DNA from: Ligula intestinalis
Lineage: Eukaryota > Platyhelminthes > Cestoda > Diphyllobothriidea > Diphyllobothriidae
Assembly: GCA_036362985.1 (NCBI GenBank)
Contig: JAYGXS010000003.1
Location: forward strand, 42,849,135 to 42,913,134
Length of the DNA stretch: 64,000 nt
Direction of reading: 5' to 3'
Below the pieces are notes generated by a model. It was not told the origin of the DNA, did not search any database, and was given only the letters and a program-made list of their open reading frames with translations. This document shows, in pieces, positions 24,421 through 35,982 of the stretch (positions are counted from its first letter, which is position 1; each line of letters starts with the position of its first letter). A program made the translations under genes and the position numbers.

Positions 24421-24864
24421 TGCCTCTATAATGTCAGCCGAATCCGCATGGAGAACGTAATCATTTAAACAGTGCAAATTATATAAGAGAAAAGTAAATA
24501 TTAACAAACCAGCTGAAAAAGTAGACAAAGAAGAATGTAAAGCTTGTTGGTCTGACGTAGATCAGTGTGCAGAACGCTGGCACATTAGATAAAATATGGG
24601 GATCTTCATAAGTTCGGAAATCCGCAGGTATTCCACAAGCCCTACGAATAATTTGTTGAAAACACTATTTAACTCATAATGGTAGGGAAAATACGATTTC
24701 CATGTGAGAAATCAAAAGAAAGAATAACGTTCACCGGGATAGGTTAGTTGTGTGCCTGATGCCTACAGCTACCAACGCGAATGCATGAGCAGCGGCTGAC
24801 TATAAACATTTTGGACCGAGAGTCGGAGGTAGCAACCCATGCTGCAGCGATGGGGTAAGTCTCT

Positions 24865-25225
24865 AATTTTGAGACCGTTGAAATTGTGGGCCGAGGTGAC
24901 GCTCACACGTCAAAGCGGATTAAAGCAGCCTGGATTTCGACCGACCGTTTAGGAAACTGCCATAAAACTTTATCTGCGCCCTATGTGGTGCTAAGAAATT
25001 TCTTATCAGGAAAACTTTACGGCGTAGATAAATCGTGGCCGCCAACTAACTCCACGAGCGCGAAAAAAGCCAGAGCGAGATGCGGCACAGCGCGAGACAG
25101 ATTGTTAACACACGTGGAAGCGATACAAACACTAGTTTCTCAGCGGCAGAAGGAGCCAATGCAGTGGCTCACCATCGAGCCCCAAGTGACAATGAAATGC
25201 GAGCCTCACATAACGGCGTAGCCGG
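24865..25225 (+). pseudogene. PLE C-terminal fragment (third type)
   Basis: The frame reads VGRGDAHTSKRIKAAWIST, then APYVVLRNFLSGK. This matches the end of PLE GIY-YIG domains (TRGDNLVSRELLGSW, then NDLPNPYSVLR). The GIY-YIG core itself is missing. It lies between the two copies of dispersed repeat family 3. The downstream basic tail has no other similarity I recognise. Confidence 0.5.
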
Positions 25226-25349
25226 GATTGACAGAATACGCACATGGAAAATTAGCGGCATATAACGAGGACCATGAGTTGGAAGATGGGTCGATGAGAC
25301 AAATATTCAAAAGGTCAAACACAAAATAAAGCTATCCAGGTGAACGTTT

Positions 25350-25985
25350 GGTGGACGGCCACAATGCCTGTTTCCCCTTCGTTCTCCAAGTCCCACTGCC
25401 TCAAAATCATGTGTCGTCACGACCAACTGTTCGAATGCTTTCTTTCACTAGCACCACTGCCCCCCGAGGCGTGACCTCGCAGCTACTTTTGGCTAACTGA
25501 TAACAGCTGCGCCAGCATCGCCTGTCCTTCGGCTTTCCGGTGGCCCCCCACAGTTGACCTTAGCTTATTCTGTCACGCACACACGTCGCACACACCCGCG
25601 CATACACGCACGTTCAAATAAGCACACCATCCTAAGGGCTTCTTACCAAGCCACTTCTTTGGCCAACACAGCAGGGGCCTTTGCAGGCAACATCCTCTCG
25701 GGAAAATGCAACACGCCAATTACAGAACACTTGAACATTCTCCGCAATCCTACTTAAGCAGCTACCACTTCTGTCTCATAGTCTCTCCAATCTGACTGGA
25801 CACAGTCAACAGTAGCCCCGGCTTCGGCAGTGGCCACTGCCACCTGAGACAGCAATTGGGAGTTTTGTATACTATTAATCACACCTTCTGCTGACCTCTG
25901 TTTTTCAACTTCCAACCTTGGATTTGGACTGATGACTGTAGTGATCCAAGTACACTCATTACTTAGACCGCTGCAAATGCCATTG
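25350..25985 (+). repeat. dispersed repeat family 3, copy 2
   Basis: Uninterrupted counterpart of 23360-24420, with the same TTTTGTATACTATTAATCAC block near its end and GTAGTGATCCAAGTACACTC after it. Possible solo LTR; unclassified. Confidence 0.55.
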
Positions 25986-26459
25986 CTTCTTTTGACTATT
26001 CAAGCAGCTAGCTTAACGCCAGCACTGGCATACAAAACATTACTGCTCACTGTTTGCAAAGACTATGTTAGTAGTGGTAAATTTTTATAGGTGCTTGTAC
26101 AGGTGCTAAATAGGGTTTTCAAAGGCATTGCCTATTATCCTCACCAAATAAACTAAATGATGAGTTATCATCAAATAGGGAGCTTTTCTAGTCCGCTCAT
26201 CTCAACAGTTTTATTAAAAGCTTTCACTAAATTATAAGAGTTTCAACTGTGCATGTGGACATATTTTCTCGTTAACCGGTATTGTGTTAGTACGCCATTT
26301 GTTCGTTCCAGTACCCAGTCCATATCGACCGCGTTCGCCTTCACTTTTCCTCCTAAATATTTGATGCCGCACCCCACGCGACATGCCTTTTGATGCGTAC
26401 CTTATATAACATCTCCCAGTTTGGAATATCTATCCTACTTAATACATTGCAGTTCATGT

Positions 26460-27020
26460 ATCGACGCACTCAATAAATATTACGTTTATTTCTACAAACG
26501 TGTCCCGCGGCGAACTTATGCGTGTTATTCACGAACTTTCCTCGCCTAAAATTGGGAGGTAAAGACCGACTCCCGTTGAAGGCCACATCCATGTGCATAT
26601 ACTCCTTCACTTGCTCCTCTGGAGCAAGATACATTGGCCAAACAACGAGGTGCCTGGAAAAGAGAGTACGTGAACACGTACCGGCCTGGTTAAGCAAAGG
26701 TGAAACTAAATCGATCTCTTGATCTATCCTCGCACACCTTGTCGATAAAAATCATTGAGTCAATACTAATAAAGCCTTTGAGGTTGTTTATCGGACACCA
26801 TCTAACTTTTCCAAATGCCTACGCCAACGGATGCTCGCAACAGCTGAAGCAGTGGCTATACAGCTAGAAAATCAAGTGCTGTGTTGTCAGAAGACGCTGA
26901 CACAAGCTCTTACACTTCCATGGCCTACACCGACACCAGGTGGCGATAGCATTTCGTCCATACCAACTACCGGCAGTCTCTCAACCAACAAGCTGACATG
27001 GCCTACATGCGAAAACTGAC
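26460..27020 (+). pseudogene. PLE GIY-YIG endonuclease fragment (family III)
   Basis: CIYSFTCSSGARYIGQTTRC, then LEKRVREHVPAWL, is a GIY-YIG core with its catalytic Arg region. After a frame break near 26715 the domain continues as AHLVDKNH, FEVVYRTPSNFSKCLRQRML and TAEAVAIQL near 26730-26870. The C-X-C spacing and the YIGQT motif differ from the other two families here. No RT is present upstream. Confidence 0.7.
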
Positions 27021-27029
27021 ATAGTCCGT

Positions 27030-27825
27030 AGTGGCCAATCAGCGCCCATGTTAGACAGTCATTGATTTTTTTTACATATTCAAACTTAAATTGTTATTTA
27101 CAGCGTTCATTTCCTTTGCAAATGTTTGGCCTGATGACGAGTTGCTGAAAACGATCTTTTGCCATAAACTGACTTTTATAATTTACCATGGTAATATTTA
27201 TGGAAAAGCTGTACTGTTTAAATTTTGTATTAGAAATGGTGTCCTCTCACACAAAGAACCCTGTTCAATGGCCGCTATGACACTTCCACTCAGATGCAAA
27301 CCAAACTTAATTATCATGTACCTAGGAAGACCTTTTACTTTTTGACTGGCCTGTTGTGCTTGGCACGCGTAGACGGGTTGCTCAGCTTTGTCAGCCTCTG
27401 CAGTCAAGCTTGCCTACCGTTGCCCTGAGTCTGTCTTTACTGGGCCAGATATTTGATGAGGAATGATTTTGGCGATTGCCTAGGTGATCAACGTTCGGTG
27501 TCCCACATACCGCATGCCATACGGTTAACAACTTTGTACACGACACTAGTTTGCGTCAAAATGTTTTTATGGGGACAATTTTTGAATTTGCTTGGCATTT
27601 TTTGGGTGAACATGGATACCTGGTCCTGGCTTATATGCCAAAATGTATATTCAATGCTTCATTTTCTTTATCGTTTAGGTAGATCTATAGATATTTTTTA
27701 CGGTAGGAAGACATTACCCATAAAGATCAATATTTCATACATTTTCCAGCAATGCCTTTCTCCTTGTAACATACTAGCCACTGTGCAGCTGGTTGTGGAG
27801 TTCAAAAGTGGGTCTTAAGGTACGA
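27030..27825. other. no recognisable feature
   Basis: AT-rich sequence with one plus-strand frame of 121 codons (27453-27818) that has no recognisable domain and ordinary spacer composition. Confidence 0.5.
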
Positions 27826-27829
27826 CGGG

Positions 27830-28070
27830 TGAGTGCCGTAAACGGTCTGTTGGTACCTAGATTTAATAAATATATCTATATGGCAGTTACAGCGTTGGGC
27901 TTCTAACCAACGGGTCGTTTGTTCGAGCCTTGGATGGTGCACTACCTGAAGTTGAGTACAATCAACTAATGACGGCCAATAACCTATAAATGGCTTCTTG
28001 TACCCCCATCTTTTCTCGTAAGGTATTTCTATTTATGCTATGCATGGTAGTAAGTGGCTGCTTGTGGGGT
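27830..28070 (+). repeat. possible tRNA-derived SINE-like segment
   Basis: TGGCAGTTACAG (27880) loosely resembles a pol III box A. GTTGG / CCAAC around 27893-27911 forms an anticodon-like hairpin with TTCTAA in the loop, and GTTCGAGCC (27920) resembles box B. The T-arm does not pair and there is an extra loop base, so it is not a working tRNA gene. Confidence 0.3.
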
Positions 28071-28143
28071 TCGAGAGAGAGCCGGCCTTGGCACAGCCGG
28101 ACAAGTTAGGCCCGCCACCGGACATTGGACGCCCATATAACAT

Positions 28144-29567
28144 GTGATGTATACCTTCAGCGGCCAAGTGTGCGAGCAGAAGAAGGGGACACCGATGGGC
28201 TCCCCTCTGTCTGGACTCATTGTCGAAGCAGTTCTGCAGAGGTTTGACCAGCTAGTCTTCAGCTCGGACCCCCGGAATTTCTTGGCCCGATACGGCGATG
28301 ACATAGTCGTCATACTAAAGCGGAGCCACGTGCAAGCTTTCAAGGCATTTTGAACTTGATCTTTCCCAACATCCAGTTCACCATGGAAGAAGAAGTCAAC
28401 ATTCAGTTGCCCTTCCTTAACGTTCAAGTTACAAAACTGGCAGACGGAAAGATAAGGACAATGGTCTACCGTAAGGCAACAAACACCAGGCGCATTCTTT
28501 ACCTCTTAAGCAACCACCCCGATGGGCACAAACGAAATTGTGTCAGAACCCTCTTCTGACGTGTTCAAACACACTGTAGCGACGACAGTGGAAATCAGGA
28601 GGAGATGAAATACTTACATGCCCCTTTCAAAGCCAATGGTTATCCGGAGTCCTTCATACGCAAGTGCCTCAAGAAGCCTCGCGTTCATCGGTCGAGCGAA
28701 GAAGGAAACCAAAATTCTGGCTTACCATTCCCTACGTGAAAAACATTTTAGAGGTGACTGCACGAATCCTAGAACCCTTTGGGATTAAAGTGGCACATAG
28801 ACCAGATTTTACAATCAGACAACAAATCATGAAGCCCAAAGACCCATTGCCAGCAACCGAGCAATCAGCCGTAGTCTACAGCATACCATGCAAAAACTGT
28901 GAGGCGAGGTATGTTGGGGAAACGGGTAAAGGCCTGGGCACAAGATTGCACGAACGTCAACTTGCAATCAATTGCAAGGAAAAGTTGTCTTTAGTCTGTT
29001 GCCATGTGCAGCAGCTCAACCACTAATTCGCCTTTAAGAAAGGGAGGGTGATGGGCAGGGCAAATGAGAAAATGCCCAGGCTAGTCCAGGAAAGTTGGCC
29101 CTCCACTGGCACAATCAACAGTGCTATCGACCTGAGACTTGCCTATCAAGCGCTTCGCACAAGGTTCGAATCAAGTCGGCCAGAGCCAGTAGGGCAAGCG
29201 AGTACGCAGGGTCGAGAGCCAATGCCCAAATAGGGGTGGAGATCGGAGATCACGTGACCAACATCAAAGACTGTCACACCGTCGGAACCGCGAGGCAAAG
29301 AACAACCCGAGTGAACAACAAGGAGTGATAAGTCCGCCAGTTGACGTGGGGGAGGCCAACAAGCATATTGACTCGCCTACAACTACGCTGACCGCAGAGG
29401 GGTCGAAGGTCAGGCCAGTCCACCAACAGCCGACCTCCAGGAGACTAAATGGGGTCAGCAACGAACGGGCATGTCAAAGTTCACACATCCAACACCGATA
29501 TAATTTGAGGCAAATGGCAAGGCGGACTAACTCAAGACGATCAGACTCAACTACCACAAAACTCTGA
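28144..29567 (+). pseudogene. PLE-2 reverse transcriptase/GIY-YIG ORF, several lesions
   Basis: RT motif B and the catalytic block RYGDDIVVI (YGDD at 28291-28302, against YVDD in PLE-1) come first. A one-base loss in a T run near 28348 shifts frame, a TGA at 28557 replaces a sense codon, and a further frame change occurs near 28690. The connector and GIY-YIG core follow (VVYSIPCKNCEARYVGETGK, near 28880). A TAA at 29024 interrupts, and after LAYQALRTRFESS the reading ends at 29233. The tail ORF 29325-29567 lies in another frame. Inactive. Confidence 0.85.
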
Positions 29568-29597
29568 CGATGGAAGTAAGAAGGTTTTCGAAACGTC
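29564..29597 (+). ncRNA. hammerhead-ribozyme-like motif of PLE-2
   Basis: CTGACGA (fits the CUGANGA core), one extra T, a weak stem II (GGAA / TTTTC), then GAAACGTC. The two core strands are the best preserved after the copy at 50604, but stem II is poor. Confidence 0.45.
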
Positions 29598-29832
29598 AGT
29601 TCAAATTTAATTTGGTCCATGAAGCTGCCCCACTTCTACTTCGTTACATTTGGGAGATGAACGCGATAACGTATCTGGACCCCGAATCTTTCGGAATTTA
29701 AACCTTAAAGAATGTATTTAAAACGTAAAGCGAGTGTTGCATGAAACATTCCCCAATTTGAAAAAGACCGGTTATCACTCGCAAACCAACATTGTGTAGG
29801 GTTGCAATTCTGTTTATTTTTAGTCACGCTAG

Positions 29833-30545
29833 GATGCCGACTCTGTGCTAAGCTTCTTTCTGACCGCTGCGTAGAGGCTGGTTCTGTAAAACATGGCTAC
29901 TTGAAAGTAGGTATTTTTATCATTGATTTTGACTGCTTTTATAAATTCAAATATATTTTATGGAAAGCATGCACGAAAAAATCATCTCTTGTACTTATTT
30001 GATAGCAAATTACGCCTTCTTTAAATTTTATTCTTAAAGGAAGGGTTTTCGCCGGGTTTAAAAAATTTCTAACTTTGAGTTTTTTTCCGACTGTGTGTTG
30101 TACATTCATAATACATCGTATCCCGATCATTAATGCTACCCCTAATATATATAGTATGATCGATGTCTATTGTGAAATTTCATGAGAGCTATACAACCAC
30201 ATCCTCAAACCGAAGGCAAGAACGTACATTTACTTAATCAGGATGAACACCGCATTCAGTTTTTAAAGCTTGAATTCATTTCTAGCAGTCGGTAGGTTTC
30301 AAAACAATTCAGCAATTCAGAAACTTTTCAAAAAGTGAAGGGAATCCTTCCTTCAAGAATAAAATTAAAAGAAGGCGTAATTGCTATCAAATAAGTACAA
30401 GAGGGGATTTTTTCGTGTTTGCCTTCCATGAAATATATTTGAATTTATAAAGGCAGTTAAAATCAATGATAAAAATGCATACTATTTAAGGAGCCATGTT
30501 TTACAGAATCAACTTCTTCGTAGTGGTCAGAAAGAAGCTTAGCAC
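29833..30545. repeat. long imperfect inverted repeat (foldback-like)
   Basis: 29833-30075 and the reverse complement of about 30300-30545 match over about 240 bp, roughly 85% by eye. Shared blocks include CTGTGCTAAGCTTCTTTCTG, GTAAAACATGGCT and CTTGTACTTATTTGATAGCA. The spacer is about 225 bp. The right arm ends exactly where LINE D begins. No transposase lies between the arms. Confidence 0.8.
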
Positions 30546-31660
30546 AGAGTTGGCATCCTTCTTGATCTTTAACCAGACGGACTCATACTCCAGGGCTAGG
30601 GTGTGTTCTTTTTCTACAGCAGAGATTTCAGTTCTGACATACACGACAACCCCACCTCCTTGTCGGTTTTGGCGGTCTCTGCGGAAAAGCTGGTATGCTG
30701 GAATCGAAATCTCCAAATCTGCCATTTCTGTTTTTAGCTATGTTTCCGTTGTGGCAACAACATGAGGTTTCCGCTCCGAAAGTACTGTCTTGAGTTCATC
30801 AATTTTTGAGGGAAGACTTTGGGCATTAGGGTAAAGAAAGCTCAATTTAGACTTATTCACAACTTTATGCAGGCTGTTGCCTCTTGCGTGAGATTGCATG
30901 CAGGGAGCTGTCGGTGCTGATGGAGACGGACTGTTGTCCATCCCGATTAGGTTGTTAGTGTTATCGGCTTTCTCCAGAGGAGTGACCTCGGGGGGTGTGC
31001 TGGTGACCCAGTCTCCCTGAATCACTTCCATTTCCTATTTTACTTCTTTAAACGCCTGTTAAGGTCTCTCGTCAACCAGGCGGGGCGACTAGCCATCTTG
31101 TATACTTTAACCGGACAACAGCAATTTATCAGATCTAATGCAATCGCCATGAGTGATCTCCTATCACCCTCCAGATCTCCATTGAGCAAGCAGTCCCAAT
31201 TCACGGACGACAGTACATTTTTCATCGAATCAATATCTGCCTTCCATATATTTTTCTGGCCCTCGGTTTACCTCAGACGTTGAGAATTGAGTAAGTAATT
31301 TCATATCAGCTTCGTATTATCACTCTTTCGGAGCGGGGCATTTGAATGCACTTCATCAATGTAGAATATATCCTTCGTAAAAATTAGATCCAAGCAACTA
31401 GCTCTCCGGTTCTCTCGAAATCTGGTTAGTGCCTTTAATTTCTATGCCAGAGGGAGGTCAAGTGTGAGATCCATTAACTTAGAACTGAAGGAAGTTGACA
31501 TCCCCTCCACTGTCAGATTTTCCCAGTCTACTGCAGGGGCGTTGAAATCACCAACAATAAGAACATCTGACGAACGTAAATCTCATACCTCCTTCTCAAC
31601 ATGCCTTTTTACCTAAAAAGTCATCTCATTTCTGCCATCTCACTCTCTTGGAATTCGTCT
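30546..31660 (-). mobile_element. CR1-like LINE D, two fragments in permuted order
   Basis: Minus-strand 31660-31000 holds the second half of the ORF2 endonuclease and the linker (FTKDIFYIDEVHSNAPLRKS, SSVNWDCLLNGDLEGD, ASRPAWLTRDLNRR). Directly after it on the same strand, 31000-30546 holds the beginning of ORF2 (NKSKLSFLYPNAQSLPSKID, then LFRRDRQNRQGGGVVVYVR). In the long copy at 37.1-42.1 kb these blocks occur in the opposite order, so this is either two insertions or a rearranged copy. The RT is absent. Confidence 0.75.
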
Positions 31661-31689
31661 CCAGAAATAGAAATGACGGGAACACTATA

Positions 31690-32850
31690 AATACAATTTA
31701 CGTTGATCTAAAAAAGCCTTTGATAAAGTTCCTCATGAAAGACTGATCGTGAAGCTAATAAGTCACGGGATTTAGCCACCTCCCTTGATTTTCTCAAATC
31801 CTATCTTCGAAACCGATCCCAAGTAATACAACTTAGAAATATAGTATCAGACCCAGCTCATTTAAGCAGTGGTGTTATTCAAGGCACTATCCTAGGCCCC
31901 CTCTTATTTCTCAGTTACATTCTTGAGTTATCTACTATATCAACTTCTGCTAAAACATTTTATATGCAGACGACTTAAAACTCGCATATGCGTATAATAA
32001 GCATTCAATAATTAATGTGCATGGAACGATAGAGTCAAATCTTACAAAACTAGATATCTGGAGTTCTAAATGGCAAATGCCTTTCTGACCAACAAAATGT
32101 CATCGCTTGATTTTTGGACCATTGAAACTTACTCCCATGATTTTAAACGACCAAGAAATTAAAGAGATGACATCCATAAAAGCTTTAGGTCTTAGCTTTA
32201 CAAACACTCTGGACGTATCCCTTCACGTTAAACAAATAGTACCAAAAGCTAATAGATTATGTTGGTTCATGAGTGAAAATTTTACATCGATCACACTTAA
32301 GACGCAACTTTATAAAATGTGCGTTTTACCTATCCTGGACTACTGTTCTATTTATTGGCATTATGTCGTCAGCTGGTCGAAAGAAACTAGAAGACATTAA
32401 GCGGCGCTTTATTAGACCTTCATATGAATATGATGGAACACATGATTCCTACCTTGAACAATATAATAGGTATGGTCTCCGACCCCTCTGGAGTCGCAGA
32501 CTCCAAAATGGTCTGACTTTTCTATACAAAGTCACGCACGACGAAGTAATTCTCAGCACACACATGCTACCATATCAAAATGGTCCCCGAGACACTAGAA
32601 ATAATGTAAATACGATAAAAATCCCCAAATTCAAAAAGGCTCAACGGTTTAATTTCTTCTCTTTTCGATACGCGACAATATGGAATACCCTTCCTATTTC
32701 TCTTCGGAAAAGTTGAACTCTCATAGAATTCAACATAAAAATAAAAGAGTTTCTGTTAAGTAGCACTATACATCTTTTCTTGAATGAGATAGGACACTTT
32801 TCAGGTCAGTTCTTTGATAGAGGAATAGGGTCCAAGGGCCTCTAATAACA
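31690..32850 (+). mobile_element. LINE F, reverse-transcriptase part (plus strand)
   Basis: Blocks in order are VDLKKPFDKVPHERLIVKL (motif A) near 31698, SSGVIQGTILGPLLF (motif B) near 31867, YADD at 31963-31974 (motif C), then KALGLSFTNTLDVSLHVK and VLPILDYCSIYW in the thumb. After a frameshift near 32370 the C-terminal part reads KKLEDIKRRFIRPSYEYDG to IWNTLPISLRKS (32716). At least three frame breaks. It is more diverged than the minus-strand LINEs and is probably a separate family. No endonuclease is attached. Confidence 0.75.
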
Positions 32851-33145
32851 TCCTGTCCAGGAGCCTCAAATTCTGTCACTTAATCACGAGCTTTGCCCAG
32901 GCTGATTTCTCCTGATGCCGAGTTCCCGATATAGATCATCCGCCTGGATTAGTACCTAGTATTTGTAGATAACAAGCAAGTTGTGATTTCACAACTACGT
33001 TATGGGTAATGGAATCTCAAATCAAATCTTCCTTTCCTACATATTCTACTACAATTTTCCGAAGGGAAGTTTCCATTTAACGAATAAAGTTTTCGAGTCC
33101 TAGACCTAGAAACACATAAAATATGGCGTAAGCTAGATGACAGAC
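32851..33145. other. no coding signal; possible LINE F 3' flank
   Basis: No frame of interest. The stretch runs up to the left end of the CACTA-like element at about 33150. Confidence 0.45.
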
Positions 33146-33149
33146 AAGA

Positions 33150-34217
33150 CCCCCTAATAGCAATTAGTAGACCTGTGTACCTGTCAGCTCATACACACAC
33201 AATATCTCACATCTCATTGGCTAAAATCTCAGCGAAATTATGGGTCAGAACGCCTTAATCTGAATGCGTGCAATTTGATTGGCTTCTTCAACTGATATGT
33301 CTGGCAGCGAGTTTGGACGGCATTCTATCGTGTCGCACGTGAGCCGCTGAACGCGTAAGTGGACTCTGAATGCGGTGGCTTTATCTGTTGCTTAAATTAT
33401 AATATTGTGCATTTTTTGGTAGTTAGTGGAAGCCGAAATCAAGGACATACCTTTGGAGAGCAGCTTAACGCGATTATCATACGTTGCTACGAAAAGTTGA
33501 AGAGGCAGACAGGAAAGCTTAGACGACGACGTCTGATTCTGATGAAAATTCGTCGTTTAGTGATTAATCCAGCTGTGCTTTATGTGGAACGTCAGATTAC
33601 AGCACAGACTTCATGGAGGAGTTGAGCAGTGTGAATTTGCCTACGTTTGATGTTCCAGTCGAAGGACCAAGTATGCAACAGGCCGTTGAGGAGCCTTCTC
33701 TACAAGATGCACTAAAGATGTGGGCAGCAAAATGTGACTAACCAACAAGCCATCTTTCGGAACTGCTGAAAGTCCTGCAACGGTTTCACCCAGAGTTACC
33801 GGGAGATGGGCGAACGATTCGGGAACGATCTAGCAAGAGGATGCCCGTGACGGCAATGGGCAGTATGTTCATTTAGGGCTTCTGAATGGATTAACTAACC
33901 AGGTAAGTCAACCCACAGTGCATATTGAAGGAAACGAGGTAGCTATTTATTTACCTATAGATGGTTTGCCTTTATACAGGAAGCGTAGGTGTGATTTTTG
34001 TCCTTTTCTTGCTAGAATAATGGAGCCTCTTGTAAGTAATATCTTCACAGCGTGTGATAAAGGCAAACCGTCTGATGTTCAGGCATTCCGTAAGCCCTTG
34101 CTTAGGGAAGTGTCTTTTCTGCCTAGAAACGGACTTTTTGTTGAGAGGTTAGACCGAACTCTGAAGTTTAAACTGGGAGCTGTCATTTTCGACGCTCCTG
34201 CTAAAGCCTTCATTAAG
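33150..34217 (+). mobile_element. CACTA-like DNA transposon, copy T1 (5' half)
   Basis: Starts CCCTAATAGCAATTAGTAG and stays collinear with copy T3 at 60036 through the leader (GTGTCGCACGTGAGCCGCTG) and the first half of the transposase. Recognisable blocks are GPSMQQAV, WAAKC, LIDGLPLYRKR-type (here PIDGLPLYRKRRCD near 33958) and FDAPAKAF near 34190. The start ATG is lost, there is at least one stop in the N-terminal part, and similarity to T3 ends just after FDAPAKAFIK. Confidence 0.7.
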
Positions 34218-34539
34218 CTCCTATGCTTTGCTTGCCTTTGTACTTCATGCAATTTCACAAATGAAACCTTTATCATAGCTTCTCGTTTCATTGGAAGCAT
34301 GGTTTTGCCTTGCCTGGTTCCTGCTTTAACAGCAACCAGTCGTTTAATAGACGCTAAACGCGACCTTTTCATTTTACACTGGTCATGTCTGACGGCAACA
34401 TCTGCCGACGCCAATCAAGTCGCCAAAAACATACTTTCACTAAATTACATGATTACCTTTGCGGAAAGGTTTGCATTTCGTCATTGTCCTCATCGGTAAG
34501 AAGTTAATTTGCCGACATTTTACGTAAAATGTTTCAGGA

Positions 34540-35190
34540 TTCCGATAGCAGTTCTTCTGCAAGCGCAGTTACAATGCCATTGTGCCGGTCACTAGGCCTT
34601 CGGCCGCAACTGGTAAGCATGTGTGCTACAACGACTACGCATTGTAGGCAGCCAGAGAACTAAACGCCACCATCAAAAAGGAGAGGTTTTGAGAAAAGTG
34701 TCTTAGAGTTCGAAGACCATCTTAACAACTTCTTGCTAAGCATATCTGATTTCTTCGTCAAGAGTCAGAAGCAGATACTGGAAAATCAGATGCTTCTGCT
34801 GCAGGCGAGGGAAACAAGGGGTGCAGATATTACCAACCCTACCAACACGGACGCCGTCATTTCCTCGTGGGTATCGAACCTGCTAGAATACGTCGGCCTA
34901 CTGTCTCGCCTGTCAAACGTCATAATGTTTTTCTGACCTGCCTTCACAGACTAGCCACCTACTTTATTTAGGCGGTAACAGCTTAGAAGACTTTGCAGAC
35001 AGGGTTTTCAAAGCTCTGTTTTCCGACAGCATTACTGCCGCGATGAGCTTCACCGGGGCGTATGTTGACAGCCCGAAGAGGGCTTTTGTAAATTCAACAT
35101 AGCATGAGCGTGTAACAGGTAAATTTTTATGCATTCAGCTTTATCTATTAACTACGCAGAAGTGGCAACTATGTGGTGCTTCTCGCATAA
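34540..35190 (+). pseudogene. DUF4806-like second ORF of T1
   Basis: A serine-rich start (DSDSSSSASA near 34541), then FEKSVLEFEDHLNNFLLSIS with a predicted helical stretch to 34800, and after a break SLEDFADRVFKALFSDSITA, then SFTG and KRAF (34981-35092). The last part resembles the core of DUF4806, a domain of unknown function that I associate with transposon-like genes. Candidate mini-introns are 34614-34648 (GTAAGC...TTGTAG) and 35119-35159 (GTAAAT...ACGCAG). Function unknown; the domain call comes from pattern memory only. Confidence 0.45.
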
Positions 35191-35980
35191 CCAAGATCAG
35201 GCGGAAATTAGATGAGCCTTAAAAAAGGCCTTAAAGAAGGCTTAAAAAAGGCTTAACAGGGGCAAATATATCACCCCAAAACGTTCACGCTTTTACGGTA
35301 AGTTTTTTCTTGAAAACTTCAACATACATTAGTCAACTTAGTGGATACAGTAATACCTGCAGTACTGATACGTACTTCCTATCTTACTAATGTTATTTAT
35401 TTGCAGAAGACAACGGCCCCAGCAATGACGGCCCCGGCTCGTCTGGAGCAGTAACTGGACAATCAAAACCATTTCCAAGCACTCCTGTGATATGTGTTGG
35501 TTGGTGTTTTCGGTATTCGATGCTGAATGACGATGATGCTCCGCAAATATTTCTTCGATGTCCAGACTGCCCTTAAAGATAGTTGCTGAAATTTTACAAA
35601 GCACAATATTGAAAAGCAGGGAGAACACCAAATTTCACCCTGGATTGATGCCTGTCTGAAGAGGATAATTTTTCGAAATGATCGCGGCTGAATATACCTC
35701 TGCAGAAGGAATCATCACATATCCCCAAATGATATGCTCTTTCCAGACCTCAAATATTCTTACTCTGAAACCTCTAGCACATGTACTGCATTGATATTAT
35801 TTTCCAATTGTGATCTTTTTGTGCCTTTGCAGACAGGTTTTTTCACAGAACAAATTCCCTATCTTGCACACTATTATCTTAGAATAAAACAAACCAGACC
35901 CAATATCTGTGTGCAAACGTCGGGGTTTATTTTAGGTATCTTCCTGTTCTCCTAGGGGTTTTAACGGTGCTCAAGAGGCG
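35191..35980. other. no gene; short tandem repeat at its left end
   Basis: 35212-35262 holds about four copies of an 11-12 bp unit (GGCTTAAAAAA and variants). The rest has only frames without recognisable domains. Confidence 0.5.
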
Positions 35981-35982
35981 TC

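Larger units (their letters stand above)
28144..29690 (+). mobile_element. Penelope-like element copy 2 (PLE-2), decayed
   Basis: Same family as PLE-1 and collinear with it, starting slightly further upstream in the RT (motif B, GTPMGSPLSGLI). It runs through the thumb, GIY-YIG domain, basic tail and hammerhead-like motif. The 3' segment ends with TATCTGGACCCCGAATCTTT near 29690. Its tail reading frame (29325-29567) ends HRYNLRQMARRTNSR, like PLE-1. Confidence 0.85.

Noticed and set aside
27878..27945. tRNA-Arg (TCT) gene
   Set aside because: The anticodon-like hairpin has an extra loop base, the T-stem does not pair and there is no acceptor stem; kept only as a possible SINE.
34079..34414. 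111-codon minus-strand ORF as a gene
   Set aside because: Half of it is the antisense of the T1 transposase; the rest has no recognised similarity.
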